Shown in pieces: positions 8,850 through 16,844 of a DNA stretch of 64,000 nucleotides. Source of the stretch: Saccharothrix algeriensis. Its GTDB lineage: Bacteria > Actinomycetota > Actinomycetes > Mycobacteriales > Pseudonocardiaceae. The stretch covers positions 2,321,001-2,385,000 of the forward strand of contig NZ_JAFBCL010000001.1 of the NCBI RefSeq assembly GCF_016907655.1, given 5' to 3'. A model generated the notes under the pieces. It was given only the letters and a program-made list of their open reading frames with translations, was not told the DNA's origin and ran no database searches. Positions within the stretch are counted from its first letter, which is position 1; the number at the start of each line of letters is the position of its first letter. The translations under genes were made by a program, and so were the position numbers.

Positions 8850-8943
8850 ACAGGACGGCCGCGACTGCGACTTGCGCGCGGACGTGCCGCCTCCCCCGAT
8901 ACATTGCCGGTGGCCACTGCCGTGCAACCGGGGAGTCACGTTG

Positions 8944-11235
8944 GTGAAGGCGATGTTCCGAGAGGTCAGCTACCGGCTGTCCAAGCTGCTCGACGAGATC
9001 GAGGACGGCGACATCGGCCTCCCCGACATCCAGCGGCCGTTCGTGTGGTCCCGCACGAAGGTCCGCGACCTGTTCGACTCGATGTACCGCGGGTTCCCCG
9101 TGGGTTACTTCCTGTTCTGGGAGAATCCCGCGGTGCCCGCCGGCACCCGCCAGATCGGTGTCAACGACAAGCAGCAGGTCGCCCGACGCCTGATCGTGGA
9201 CGGGCAGCAGCGGCTCACCTCGCTGTACTCGGTGATCAAGAACCGACCTGTGGTGGACGACGAGTACCGGCAGTCGCACCTGGCCATCGCGTTCCGCCCG
9301 CGCGACCAGCGGTTCGCCGTGGCCGACGCGGCCACCCACCAGGACCCCGAGTTCATCGGCGACGTGTCGCAGCTGTGGGCGGGGGCGACGACCAGGCGCC
9401 GCTTCCAGACCGAGTTCATCGAGCGCCTGCGCGCCGCTCGGGACGTGGACGACGTCGAAGAAGACCAGATCATGGATGCGATCGACCGCCTCTACGACCT
9501 GCGCGACTACCCGTTCACCGCACTGGAGATCTCCGCGAACGCCTCCGAGGAGGAAGTCGCGGACATCTTCGTGCGGATCAACTCCGAAGGCGTCGAGCTG
9601 AAGCAGGCGGACTTCATCCTGACCCTCATGTCGGTGCACTGGGACACCGGTCGCCGGGACCTGGAGGACTTCTGCCGCGTCGCCCGGTTCCCGTCGCTGG
9701 GCGAGGCGTCGCCCTTCAACCACTTCATCATGCCGAGCCCCGACGAGCTGCTGCGGGTGACCGTCGGCCTCGGGCTGCGGCGCGCCCGCCTGCAGGCCGT
9801 CTACCCCGTGCTGCGCGGCAAGGACGTGGAGACCGGCAGGTTCTCCGAGGAGGCGCGGCTGCGCCAGTTCGACGTCCTGCGCACCGCGCAGCAGCACGTC
9901 CTCGACCTGGACAACTGGCACGGGTTCCTGGGCGCCCTCCGGCAGGCGGGGTACCGCAGCGGATCGATGATCACATCCCGTTTCACCATCGTGTTCTGCT
10001 ACATCGCGTTCCTCGTCGGACGACGCGACTTCGGGATGGGCCTCCACGAGCTGAGGCCGGTGATCGCCCGCTGGTTCTTCATGTGCGTCATCACCGGCCG
10101 GTACACGGGCTCCTCGGAAAGCCGGATGGAGCAGGACCTCCGCCGGTTCACCGAAGCGACGAACGCCGCCGCGTTCGTCGATGTCCTCGACTCCGTGATC
10201 GGCACCCAGCTGACCAACGACTTCTGGGAGGTGACGATGCCCGACCTCCTCGCCACCTCGGCCGGCTACTCGCCGAGCCTGTTCGCCTACCACGCAGCGC
10301 TCGTGCTGCTCGACGCGGACGTGCTCTTCGCCCCGGTGAAGGTGGGCGACGCCCTCGACCCGACGTCGGGGCAGCGCAGCGCGGCGGACCGGGACCACCT
10401 GTTTCGGCGCAAGCACCTGGAGTCGTTGGGCATCAAGTCCGTGAGCCGGCGAAACCAACTGGCCAACTACGTGTTCGTCGAGTGGCCGACGGGCGGCAAG
10501 CCCGCCCACGAGGCGCCCGCCGAGTACTTCCCCAAGCTGTGGGAGGCGCACGTCCCGGCGGACCAGCGCGACCGCGTCCGCTTCCTGCACGCGCTGCCGG
10601 AGGGGTGGGAGCAGCTGGAGTACGAGGAGTTCCTGGAGCGGCGGCGCAAGCACATCGCGCTCGTCATCAGGACGGCGTTCGACAAGCTGCGGACCGGCGC
10701 CGCCGCGGTGCCCGGCGCGACCGGCGGCAGCGCGTGGGCCGGGCCGTCGGTCGCGGAGCTGCTGGCCGGCGAGGAGTCGTCCGAGTTGGAGTTCAAGCAG
10801 ACCGGGGTGGGGCACCGCCCACAATCCGGCAAGCCCCAGTTCCCGAGCGACGCCGTGGTCAAGAGCGTGGCCGCGTTCCTCAACAGCGGCACAGGAGGGA
10901 CCCTGGGCATCGGCATCTCCGACGACAAGCAGGTAGTCGGGTTGGACGACGACTTCCGGCTGTGCGGCATGGACATCGACAAGTACGTCAACGCGATCAC
11001 CTCCGGTCTCATCTCCGCCTGCGGCGCCGGCCCCGTCACCCTGCACACCAGGGCACGGCCCGAGCAGGTCGACGGGCGCTGGGTCGTGCTGGTGGACGTC
11101 ACCCCCTCGTCCAAACCGGTCTACACCCGAACCAGCCGCGGCGACGAGGCGTTCTTCGTACGGGCGAACAACACCACACGGCAACTGGGCATCGGCGAGG
11201 CTCACGAGTACATCAGCACCCGCTGGCCGTCCTGA
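8944..11235 (+). CDS. DUF262 plus Schlafen AlbA_2 fusion protein, probable phage-defence factor
   Basis: This 763-residue protein starts at a GTG at 8944 with GGGAG eight bases upstream; TTG 8941 and ATG 8953 are alternatives. The N-terminal DUF262 (GmrSD/ParB-like nuclease-NTPase) signature is clear: LPDIQRPFVW near residue 25 and DGQQRLTSL at residues 86-94. A helical middle follows (about 300-580). The C-terminal 160 residues form an AlbA_2/Schlafen module (SSELEFKQTG near 615, then GGTLGIGISDDKQVVGL). DUF262 proteins include the GmrS half of the type IV GmrSD system. AlbA_2 modules bind nucleic acid in conflict systems. I see no C-terminal DUF1524 HNH, so AlbA_2 may replace the usual nuclease half. 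Function is inferred. Confidence 0.8.
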   Translation: MKAMFREVSYRLSKLLDEIEDGDIGLPDIQRPFVWSRTKVRDLFDSMYRGFPVGYFLFWENPAVPAGTRQIGVNDKQQVARRLIVDGQQRLTSLYSVIKNRPVVDDEYRQSHLAIAFRPRDQRFAVADAATHQDPEFIGDVSQLWAGATTRRRFQTEFIERLRAARDVDDVEEDQIMDAIDRLYDLRDYPFTALEISANASEEEVADIFVRINSEGVELKQADFILTLMSVHWDTGRRDLEDFCRVARFPSLGEASPFNHFIMPSPDELLRVTVGLGLRRARLQAVYPVLRGKDVETGRFSEEARLRQFDVLRTAQQHVLDLDNWHGFLGALRQAGYRSGSMITSRFTIVFCYIAFLVGRRDFGMGLHELRPVIARWFFMCVITGRYTGSSESRMEQDLRRFTEATNAAAFVDVLDSVIGTQLTNDFWEVTMPDLLATSAGYSPSLFAYHAALVLLDADVLFAPVKVGDALDPTSGQRSAADRDHLFRRKHLESLGIKSVSRRNQLANYVFVEWPTGGKPAHEAPAEYFPKLWEAHVPADQRDRVRFLHALPEGWEQLEYEEFLERRRKHIALVIRTAFDKLRTGAAAVPGATGGSAWAGPSVAELLAGEESSELEFKQTGVGHRPQSGKPQFPSDAVVKSVAAFLNSGTGGTLGIGISDDKQVVGLDDDFRLCGMDIDKYVNAITSGLISACGAGPVTLHTRARPEQVDGRWVVLVDVTPSSKPVYTRTSRGDEAFFVRANNTTRQLGIGEAHEYISTRWPS

Positions 11236-11245
11236 TGGGTGGCGC

Positions 11246-11288
11246 ACTACGGCGAAGTACAGCCAACAAGCTGAGCATCACTCTGTCA
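11246..11288 (+). repeat. Dispersed repeat copy B (partial, about 43 bp)
   Basis: This matches the 3' half of copy C: ACTACGGCGAAGTACAGCC and ACAAGCTGAGC against ACTGCGGCGAAGTGCAGCC and ACAAGCTGAGC. It begins 10 bases after the stop of the DUF262-AlbA gene. It shares the orientation of the other copies but lacks their 5' half. Confidence 0.65.
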
Positions 11289-11863
11289 GCGCGGCCCACC
11301 AAGTGCCCTGATCAGCACAAGTGGAGAAAATCCCGTCAGCCGATGCCGTTCAGAGCCGTCGCACGTCGTTCAACTCCACCGCCTACTCCAGATCTGCTCC
11401 GCCCACCGCAGCATGAATAGCCGAAGAGGCCGGACCAGACCGTCGAACACGCGTTTTCCTCGTGCAGCACGGAACTCGGCCCGCAGTCGACCGCTCGCCC
11501 CACTCATGCCACACCGCCGTGGCCGCCTCGTCGGAGGAGGTTGCCCGTTACTTCCACTCGGTTGACGAACTGCTCGTCTCCGGCCCTGCGCACCCGCTCC
11601 TACGTCACCTCGAGGTCGCGCCACGGCTGCTCGAGTGTCTTCACTGCCGTGGAGGCAGGCCGTGCCGGAACCGACGACAGTGCCCGATGCGGATGGCGCG
11701 ACGGCAGTGGCAGGCCGGCCGCCTATCTGGTGTGAACGGGCCGTGCGGCCCAGTCCTCACGGTCGAGACATGCGTCGAGGGTTTCAGTGTTCTGGTACCC
11801 GCATAAACCAGGACACAGTCTGCGACAGCACTGATACCCTGAGTCATGTCCGGGGAGGGGCAG
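11289..11863. other. 575-base stretch with no supported gene
   Basis: Several frames are open, but none combines a good start, a ribosome site and recognisable protein character. Base composition is less GC-rich than in the neighbours at 11,300-11,460, which suggests decayed DNA. The promoter of the WXG100 gene probably lies at the 3' end; a GATACC at 11,833-11,838 could be its -10 element. Confidence 0.35.
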
Positions 11864-12160
11864 ATGACCGGGTTCGATGTCGATCCGAAAGCGCTGCGCG
11901 CCGCGGCCGATGCCGCGAAGCAGGCCGCAGGGGTCGTGCGCAAGTTGGAGCTGGGCCGGGTGGCGGAGCTCGCCACCGCACTGCCGGGCACGGAGTCCGC
12001 CGGGACCGCCGGCGAGCTCGGTCCGCACTGGGAGGCCACCACCGGCAAGTGGGCCCGAGGTGTGGACTCCTACGCGGACGCGCTGACTGCGGCCGCCGAA
12101 GACTACGAGGCGCAGGACGACGACGCCGAGCGGGGGTTCGGCGGGGTAGGAGGCCGTTGA
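11864..12160 (+). CDS. WXG100/ESX-like small helical protein, partner of the downstream toxin
   Basis: This 98-residue product has the WXG100 length and the helix-turn-helix hairpin layout. A residue W in the central turn (GPHWEATTGKW) replaces a strict W-x-G. The tail is acidic and Gly-rich (GFGGVGGR). The ATG at 11864 has a strong GGAGG five bases upstream; an ATG at 11846 is less well placed. The stop overlaps the ATG of the next gene (TGATG), so it is coupled to the large WXG-toxin gene. In family systems such small proteins are co-secreted or act as targeting chaperones for the larger effector. Confidence 0.75.
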   Translation: MTGFDVDPKALRAAADAAKQAAGVVRKLELGRVAELATALPGTESAGTAGELGPHWEATTGKWARGVDSYADALTAAAEDYEAQDDDAERGFGGVGGR

Positions 12161-13338
12161 TGGCCACGTGGTCCGAGGTCAGGCAGTGGCTGCCGGATGT
12201 CATCGGACAGGTCGGCGACCACCTCTCTGCACAGAAGAGACAGGTGATCGGCCTGCAGGACGAACTCGACGGCGCCAAGCCTGCCGAGTGGACCGGGAAG
12301 GCATCAGAAGCGGCGGCCGACGATCTCCGCGCCCGTCGTCAGGAACTCGAGGAACTCGCCGCGCGACTGTCCGCGGCGGGGAAGGTCGTCGACGACTCCG
12401 AGCAGTCCGCGCGGGACCTGGTCCGCAGCGTCGAGGCGACCGAGCAGTTCGCCGCGCAGAACGGCTACCGCATCGAGAACGGCACCGTCGTGAGGACCTC
12501 GGACGTCGGCGGATTCCTGGACATCGCGATCCTCCAAGCCGAGGTGCAGGGCATCCTGGCCCGCGCAGCCGAGATCGACACGGAGTTGAACTCCGTGCTC
12601 AAGCGCATCCTGTCCGACGGGATCGGCGACGCGGGGGCCACCACGTTGGCGGCGGCCGCGACGGCGGGCGAAGACCGCGTGGTCGATGAGCGGCGGCACC
12701 GCGAGCTGCTGGAGAAGTACCAGGTCAAGACCGATGGCACAACGATCTGGCCGAGCGGTCTGACCGGTTGGCTCGCGGAACGCAGAGGCATCAGGAAGGA
12801 GCGCGTCACCCAGGCCGAGGCGGAGATGCTCGACGACCTGCAGATGCGCAAGGGACTGCTCGGCCTCAAGGAGTTCGGCGACATCCGGCAGGACGCGCTG
12901 CACGTCGCTGAGGGCAAGTTCGACGGCAAGGGCGGGACCGACGGGCACGCGGACGCCTTCCGGCACGCCTACTGGAACGCGCTGATGACGCAGCGGTACG
13001 GTGAGGAGTGGGCCCGCGAGTTCGCCACCGCCCACGAGCGCAATCCGTCGAGCCACCACATCCCGGTGGGCATGGATCTGCACAACAACGAGGTCGGCCG
13101 CAGCATCGCGCAGGCCAACCCGGACGCGAGTCCCCAGCAGTTGGCGAAACTGGTCGAACAGGCGGTCAAGGACGGCAAGATGGTGGTCATCGACAAGAAC
13201 GACACCCTCGTGCCCTCCAACGAGGTGCCACCCGGCGAGACTCGCGAGACCAAGAAAGCACCGTGGCCCACGGACAACCCCGGGCGCAACGACGACCACG
13301 ACCCCGGCAAGCCGTCGGCCACTCCGGACCAGTACTGA
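12160..13338 (+). CDS. WXG-domain polymorphic toxin with DUF6973-like C-terminus
   Basis: This 392-residue protein starts at the ATG at 12160, overlapping the WXG100 gene. Residues 1-100 form a WXG hairpin with an exact W-T-G (PAEWTGKAS near residue 43). Residues 100-230 are a helical linker. The C-terminus carries the DUF6973-type motif (GHADAFRHAYWNALM near residue 262, then HERNPSSHHI and MDLHNNEVGR), whose conserved His, Asp and Asn residues suggest a metal-dependent or phospholipase-like active site. The tail is Asp/Pro-rich. Layout and neighbours fit a type VII effector: WXG delivery domain at the N-terminus, toxic domain at the C-terminus, lipoprotein immediately downstream. The enzymatic activity is not established. 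Confidence 0.7.
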   Translation: MATWSEVRQWLPDVIGQVGDHLSAQKRQVIGLQDELDGAKPAEWTGKASEAAADDLRARRQELEELAARLSAAGKVVDDSEQSARDLVRSVEATEQFAAQNGYRIENGTVVRTSDVGGFLDIAILQAEVQGILARAAEIDTELNSVLKRILSDGIGDAGATTLAAAATAGEDRVVDERRHRELLEKYQVKTDGTTIWPSGLTGWLAERRGIRKERVTQAEAEMLDDLQMRKGLLGLKEFGDIRQDALHVAEGKFDGKGGTDGHADAFRHAYWNALMTQRYGEEWAREFATAHERNPSSHHIPVGMDLHNNEVGRSIAQANPDASPQQLAKLVEQAVKDGKMVVIDKNDTLVPSNEVPPGETRETKKAPWPTDNPGRNDDHDPGKPSATPDQY

Positions 13339-13340
13339 TC

Positions 13341-13787
13341 ATGCGCTCGATACTGACCCTCATCGCACTGCTCGCCCTGCTGGCAGGATGCAGCGAGACC
13401 GCTTCGGGAGTGACGGTGGAATTCGACGAGAACCTCGAAAAGGCGATCGGCGAGCTGGCCCGCTCGGACGACTCCAGACAACTCAAAGAGTTGGCACCCG
13501 GCGATTGGACCTCAGTGCGCGTCCTCACCGGGCCCGCAACCGGCACGCGGATCGAGCAGGAGTTGGGTCGGCCCGTCGAACTGGACGGCGACGGCACCTA
13601 CGACGGCGATTACGTCCAGGACGGCAACCTGCTGGTGTTCCAGCGTGGTGGCGAGACCGTGCGGATGGTCAGCCTCGGTCAACTCGCCGCGCTCGCCGAC
13701 GGCGAGTACCGCGCGGACGTGGTCCTGCAAGCGCGCGATGGCGCCATAACCATGACCGGCCCGGACGGGCACCCCGCAGGCCGCTGA
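13341..13787 (+). CDS. Putative lipoprotein, candidate immunity protein of the WXG toxin
   Basis: This 148-residue protein has a clear lipoprotein signal: a basic start, a hydrophobic stretch and the lipobox LLAGC with the lipidated cysteine at residue 17. The mature part is acidic and probably beta-rich (GTRIEQELGR, DGDYVQDGNLLVFQ). The ATG at 13341 lies two bases after the toxin stop, so the three genes form one operon. A surface lipoprotein next to a secreted toxin is a common place for immunity against extracytoplasmic, cell-envelope-directed effectors. This is inference; no immunity family is recognised. Confidence 0.6.
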   Translation: MRSILTLIALLALLAGCSETASGVTVEFDENLEKAIGELARSDDSRQLKELAPGDWTSVRVLTGPATGTRIEQELGRPVELDGDGTYDGDYVQDGNLLVFQRGGETVRMVSLGQLAALADGEYRADVVLQARDGAITMTGPDGHPAGR

Positions 13788-13797
13788 CCCCGTCAGA

Positions 13798-13872
13798 ACG
13801 AACCGCGTCCAACAACCGCCAATCCATGCCAACTGCGGCGAAGTGCAGCCTACAAGCTGAGCCTCGCTCCGC
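13798..13872 (+). repeat. Dispersed repeat copy C (about 75 bp)
   Basis: This is the fullest copy. It begins 10 bases after the lipoprotein stop and pairs with copy A along its full length and copy B along its 3' half. An internal CTGCG...TGCAG hairpin is preserved with a G-U pair, compared with CTGCG...CGCAG in copy A. Confidence 0.75.
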
Positions 13873-13950
13873 CTGATCTGGATGTGTTGCCGTGCAAGGG
13901 GCGTCGACCACAAATCGGCGGTGGTCGGCGAGCCGGCGCCCGGACATGGC

Positions 13951-14041
13951 GAAGCCCCTGGTAGCAGAACTCTCGACCAAAATCGTCCAGCACACTCAGG
14001 GGCTTCACGTGCTGTTCTACCGCGCCGCGCTGCCGTTGAGC
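13951..14041 (+). mobile_element. Left-end remnant of an insertion sequence
   Basis: An inverted pair GAAGCCCCTG (13951-13960) and CAGGGGCTTC (13997-14006) precedes a GTG at 14009 that begins VLFYRAALPLS. That is the usual N-terminus of one actinobacterial IS5-group transposase. The frame then runs into unrelated sequence, so only about eleven codons survive. It appears to have been cut by the arrival or deletion of the next element. Confidence 0.5.
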
Positions 14042-14134
14042 GTTATTCAGTTCGGTGTGGGTTCGTATAGGACAACAGCTCCGTTCCGGTAGGATCGTTT
14101 TCCTCTCACAGAACACGACCACCGGGCGGAGCTG

Positions 14135-14770
14135 TTGCGTTACGAGTCTACAACCGGGCTGTCCCAGGAGCTGATCCGGGAGTTGGTGGCCAGGATCGCG
14201 CAGGTCCTGCCGCCGCGCCGGGGGCGACCACCGCTGCCGGGGGTCTACCGCAGCGTGCTGCTGACGCTGATCGCGCTGCGCACGAACATGCCCCAGACGG
14301 TGCTCGCGGACCTGTTCGGCATCAGTCAGCCCACCGTCCCCCGCGTGCTGCGCCGGTTCCTGCCGCTGATCGGCCAGGTGCTGTGCCTGCACACCCCACC
14401 GGTTCCCGAGGTGCTGCGCGGGCGACCGGCGCTGGTCGACGGAACCCTGGTCCCCACCGGCAACCGCGCCGGGCAGCGGGGCAACTATTCCGGCAAACGC
14501 CGCCGCCAGGGATTGTCGATCCAGGTCCTGTCCGACACCGACGGCGCGCTGTTGGCGGTGTCGACGCCCTGCCGGGGCGGCACCCACGACCGCACCGCCC
14601 TGGCCGAGACCGGCTGGGAGACCCTGCTCGAAGGCACCCCCACCCCGGGCGACCACGCCTACCGCGGCACCACCGTCATCGTCCCCACCCGCCGCGCCCA
14701 CGGCGGCGGCGAGCACTCGCCCACCGACCGCAACGCCAACCGCGAACACTCCGCCCTGCGCGGCGTAGCC
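14135..14770 (+). pseudogene. IS5-group transposase, 3'-truncated
   Basis: The frame starts at a TTG at 14135 (RYESTTGLSQELIRE). It has the N-terminal HTH (LADLFGISQPTVPRVLRRF) and most of the DDE_Tnp_4 core: LVDGTLVPTG with the first Asp, TPCRGGTHDRTAL with the second, and TDRNANREHSALR near the third acidic position. After REHSALR at about 14760 the sequence no longer matches and the frame continues into DNA antisense to an immunity gene. The usual last 50-70 residues are missing, so it is inactive. An inverted pair CAACAGCTCCG (14073-14083) / CGGAGCTGTTG (14127-14137) lies at the start and may be the left end or a hairpin over the TTG. Confidence 0.8.
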
Positions 14771-14857
14771 GATGCACCGTTGACTCCGGAGCTGACCTTG
14801 GGTGAACCACCGGTCGTGGGGCTTCAGGAGACGGCTCGGTGCCGTGGCGTGTGCTGG

Positions 14858-15199
14858 TCAGAGCGACCCGGCCTTGGACGTTCGACCGCCCACCCGCACG
14901 GCAGGGGCGGAGGTGAACCGGACGTCGGTGCCCTCCCCCGTCACCGTGACCGACACCCGCTCCCCTGCCGGTACCTGCTCGACCCCGAGGGGCAGCTGGT
15001 AACTCCAGCCGCGCACCTCCACGTCGTCAACCGCGGCGAACCTGAGGTGGAACCGGATCCAGTCGTGCTCGGGCGGCGCCTCCCACGTCCGGCGGGCGGC
15101 CTCGTCCAGCGGCCCTTCGAAGGACGCGGTGATCGCTTGGTCGCGTTCGTCCCAGTGCAGGGCGTAGAGCGCGAACGCCGACAGGTCAGATGTGCTCAT
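14858..15199 (-). CDS. Imm50-like immunity protein (second copy)
   Basis: This 113-residue product starts at an ATG at 15199, overlapping the stop of the preceding Imm50-like gene by 14 bases. It shares that gene's arrangement: WIRFHLRFAAVDDVEVRGW resembles its VQAHLGFLAVEDVRLSG. The product is beta-rich, soluble and lacks a signal peptide. The C-terminus abuts the truncated transposase. Tandem immunity genes after RHS toxin tails are common and are thought to protect against variants. Imm50 is a name for a sequence family; the target toxin is not certain. Confidence 0.6.
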   Translation of the reverse strand: MSTSDLSAFALYALHWDERDQAITASFEGPLDEAARRTWEAPPEHDWIRFHLRFAAVDDVEVRGWSYQLPLGVEQVPAGERVSVTVTGEGTDVRFTSAPAVRVGGRTSKAGSL

Positions 15200-15662
15200 G
15201 GTAGGTGTCGATCTCCGGTCCGGGGACGGCCGCGTACAGCCGCTGGTCCAGCTTGCTCGCGAACTCGTGCGGCCCGTCGCCCACCGCGTCCGGGGGTGAG
15301 TTGTGGGTGCTGATCCTGCCGAAGCGGAACTGTTCGGCGCACGTCAGCGTCAGGCGCAGCGACTCACCGGTCACCGACACGGCCGGCCTCGCCCTCGGCC
15401 GTTCCTCGAACTCGATCGAGACGGTGGCGGGCAGCGTGGCACCGGACAGCCGGACGTCCTCGACCGCCAGGAAACCCAGGTGCGCCTGCACGCGGCTGTG
15501 GCCGGGCACGTCCGAGGCGACCGGCAGGTCGACGCGCAGCGTGCAGCCTGGCCCGCGGCGCTCGAAACGGATCGATCGCAGGACCAGGCCGGTGAAGTCC
15601 GGTCCCTGTGGGTAGAACCGGGCCAGCAGCTTGGCGTCATCGGGCAGGAGTCGGTCTGCCCA
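15186..15662 (-). CDS. Imm50-like immunity protein (first copy, start lost or unusual)
   Basis: About 155 residues are visible, from LLPDDAKLLARFYPQGP to the stop at 15186. The pattern GLVLRSIRFERRGPG...LRVDLP, then VQAHLGFLAVEDVRLSG, resembles Imm50. No ATG or GTG occurs at the expected beginning; the frame is joined to the decayed RHS tail by that tail's frameshift. A CTG at 15647 or a mutated ATG (now TGG) near 15662 are possible explanations. The toxin stop at 15637 overlaps the beginning of this gene, as in intact toxin-immunity pairs. It may be expressed by read-through, or not at all. Confidence 0.5.
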   Translation of the reverse strand, partial: WADRLLPDDAKLLARFYPQGPDFTGLVLRSIRFERRGPGCTLRVDLPVASDVPGHSRVQAHLGFLAVEDVRLSGATLPATVSIEFEERPRARPAVSVTGESLRLTLTCAEQFRFGRISTHNSPPDAVGDGPHEFASKLDQRLYAAVPGPEIDTYHEHI

Positions 15663-16150
15663 GCTCGGGGTTGTGATAGTAGTGCTCCTGCGCTCCGGGG
15701 ACCTGGCCGTTGCGGGTGTTCTCGTAGGGTCGCACTGGACGTGCGGGGGCTGGTCGCCGACTCCACCCTCATCGAACTGGTGACCGGTGTAGTGGTCCTG
15801 GAACACGATCAGCTCGTCCCGGTTGTTGAGGTAGATCTCCTCGGGGAAGTAGACGGGCTGGTAGTCCTCGTCCAGGATCTGCCTGCCGCTCGGCGTGGTG
15901 GACGGCACCATGCGGCTGTCGAGGGGCTCGGAACCCGGCGGGACGCCGGCGTCGGCGAGGGCCTGCTGCTTGGCCTCGTCACCGCTGACGTCGCAGCCCT
16001 GCAGGCCGAGCGGGTCGATCTGCCGGGTGGGGCTGGGCACGTAGGCGCCGGGCTCGACCGACGGCACGAGTCCCAGCGGGTCGGGTGGGGCGTACCGGCC
16101 GGTTTCCGGGTCGTAGTAGCGGAAGTGGTTGTAGTGCCAGCCGGTCTCCG
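15637..16150 (-). pseudogene. RHS-repeat toxin C-terminal tail, N-truncated and frameshifted
   Basis: The fragment begins with the RHS core end (GWHYNHFRYYDPETGRY, then PDPLGL), which is the boundary after which polymorphic toxin domains start. The toxin part contains QILDEDY..., ELIVFQDHYTGHQF and GVGDQPPHV. At about 15734 one base is missing: the DNA reads CACGTCCAGTGCGA where CACGTCCACGTGCGA would continue the frame into VRPYENTRNGQVPGAQEHYY and a stop at 15637. The more than 1,000 residues of RHS/YD repeats expected upstream are absent. It is a dead relic beside still-open immunity genes. Confidence 0.7.
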
Positions 16151-16245
16151 GCCTGCCGCATCGACTCGTACCGCGCGGCCTTCTCCTCGGCGTTGCGCTC
16201 CCAGTCATCGACCAGGCGCTGCACGTTGGCCAACGGATCGGTCAT
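16150..16245 (-). pseudogene. N-terminal fragment of a YbaB/EbfC-like gene fused to the RHS tail
   Basis: An ATG at 16245 starts MTDPLANVQRLVDDWERN and continues to about MRQAG, the typical opening helix of actinobacterial YbaB/EbfC-like proteins. It then passes out of frame into the RHS core end. The join near 16150 marks a deletion that removed the rest of the EbfC gene and the body of the RHS gene. Whether a 34-residue or longer out-of-frame peptide is made is unknown. Confidence 0.5.
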
Positions 16246-16345
16246 CGGCTCCCGCTCCCGCGACGTGGAAATCGCGCCACGCTATCCCGTGTGGGACGGC
16301 GCCTGAGGCGGCTTCGTTCCCGAGGTGTCGGTTCGGACGATCCGA

Positions 16346-16801
16346 TCAGAGTGCCACCGGTTGCCTTGCCCAGCCCCGGGTGCCGAAGGTGGCCGCGGCG
16401 CGGTAGCCCTGGATGCCGGCGGCCGGGTAGTCGATGAGCCGGTCGGGCAGGTTGTCGAGGGGGAACCAGCAGACCGCGGAGCACTTGTCGGGTTCACGGT
16501 TGGTCGGGGTGCCGGTCCAGCGGCGGGCTTCGAAGAAGAGACCGAGGCGGGGTTCGGGGCCCGAGCCGTTGACGTGGAGGGTGTGGACCAGGCGCAGGTC
16601 GGTGGCGTCGAGTCGGACGCCGACTTCTTCCTCGGCTTCGCGGACGGCGGCGTCGAGGACCGACTCCCCCGCGTCGAGCTTGCCGGAGGGCAGGTGCCAC
16701 AGGCCGTCGAAGAGCGCATTGGTGTCACGGCGGCGGGTGAGCAGGACGTCGTCGTCGCGGACGAGGAGGACGTGGACGTCGATCAGGTGACGGTCGGCCA
16801 T
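16346..16801 (-). CDS. NUDIX hydrolase
   Basis: This 151-residue protein has an exact Nudix box spanning about residues 43-65: GKLDAGESVLDAAVREAEEEVGV fits G-x5-E-x7-REUXEEXGU, here with REAEEEVG. It binds the divalent metal for hydrolysis of nucleoside diphosphate-X compounds. The ATG at 16801 is preferred over upstream in-frame codons because the fold begins at RHLIDVHVLLV. The gene is 43 bases downstream of a dTMP kinase-like gene and probably in its operon. Substrate is unknown; a nucleotide substrate fits the neighbour. Confidence 0.85.
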   Translation of the reverse strand: MADRHLIDVHVLLVRDDDVLLTRRRDTNALFDGLWHLPSGKLDAGESVLDAAVREAEEEVGVRLDATDLRLVHTLHVNGSGPEPRLGLFFEARRWTGTPTNREPDKCSAVCWFPLDNLPDRLIDYPAAGIQGYRAAATFGTRGWARQPVAL

Positions 16802-16844
16802 GGGTCCTCGTCGGTTGCTCACGCGGTTCGGGACCCGGCGCAGC

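Noticed and set aside
11462..11806. Open frame of 114 codons in the 11.3-11.86 kb gap
   Set aside because: No ribosome site, no recognisable helices or strands, and both strands are open as expected at this GC content.
8776..13872. True integron attC sites
   Set aside because: The repeats lack the usual R' and R'' boxes and no integron integrase is visible; only the cassette-like layout is kept as a finding.
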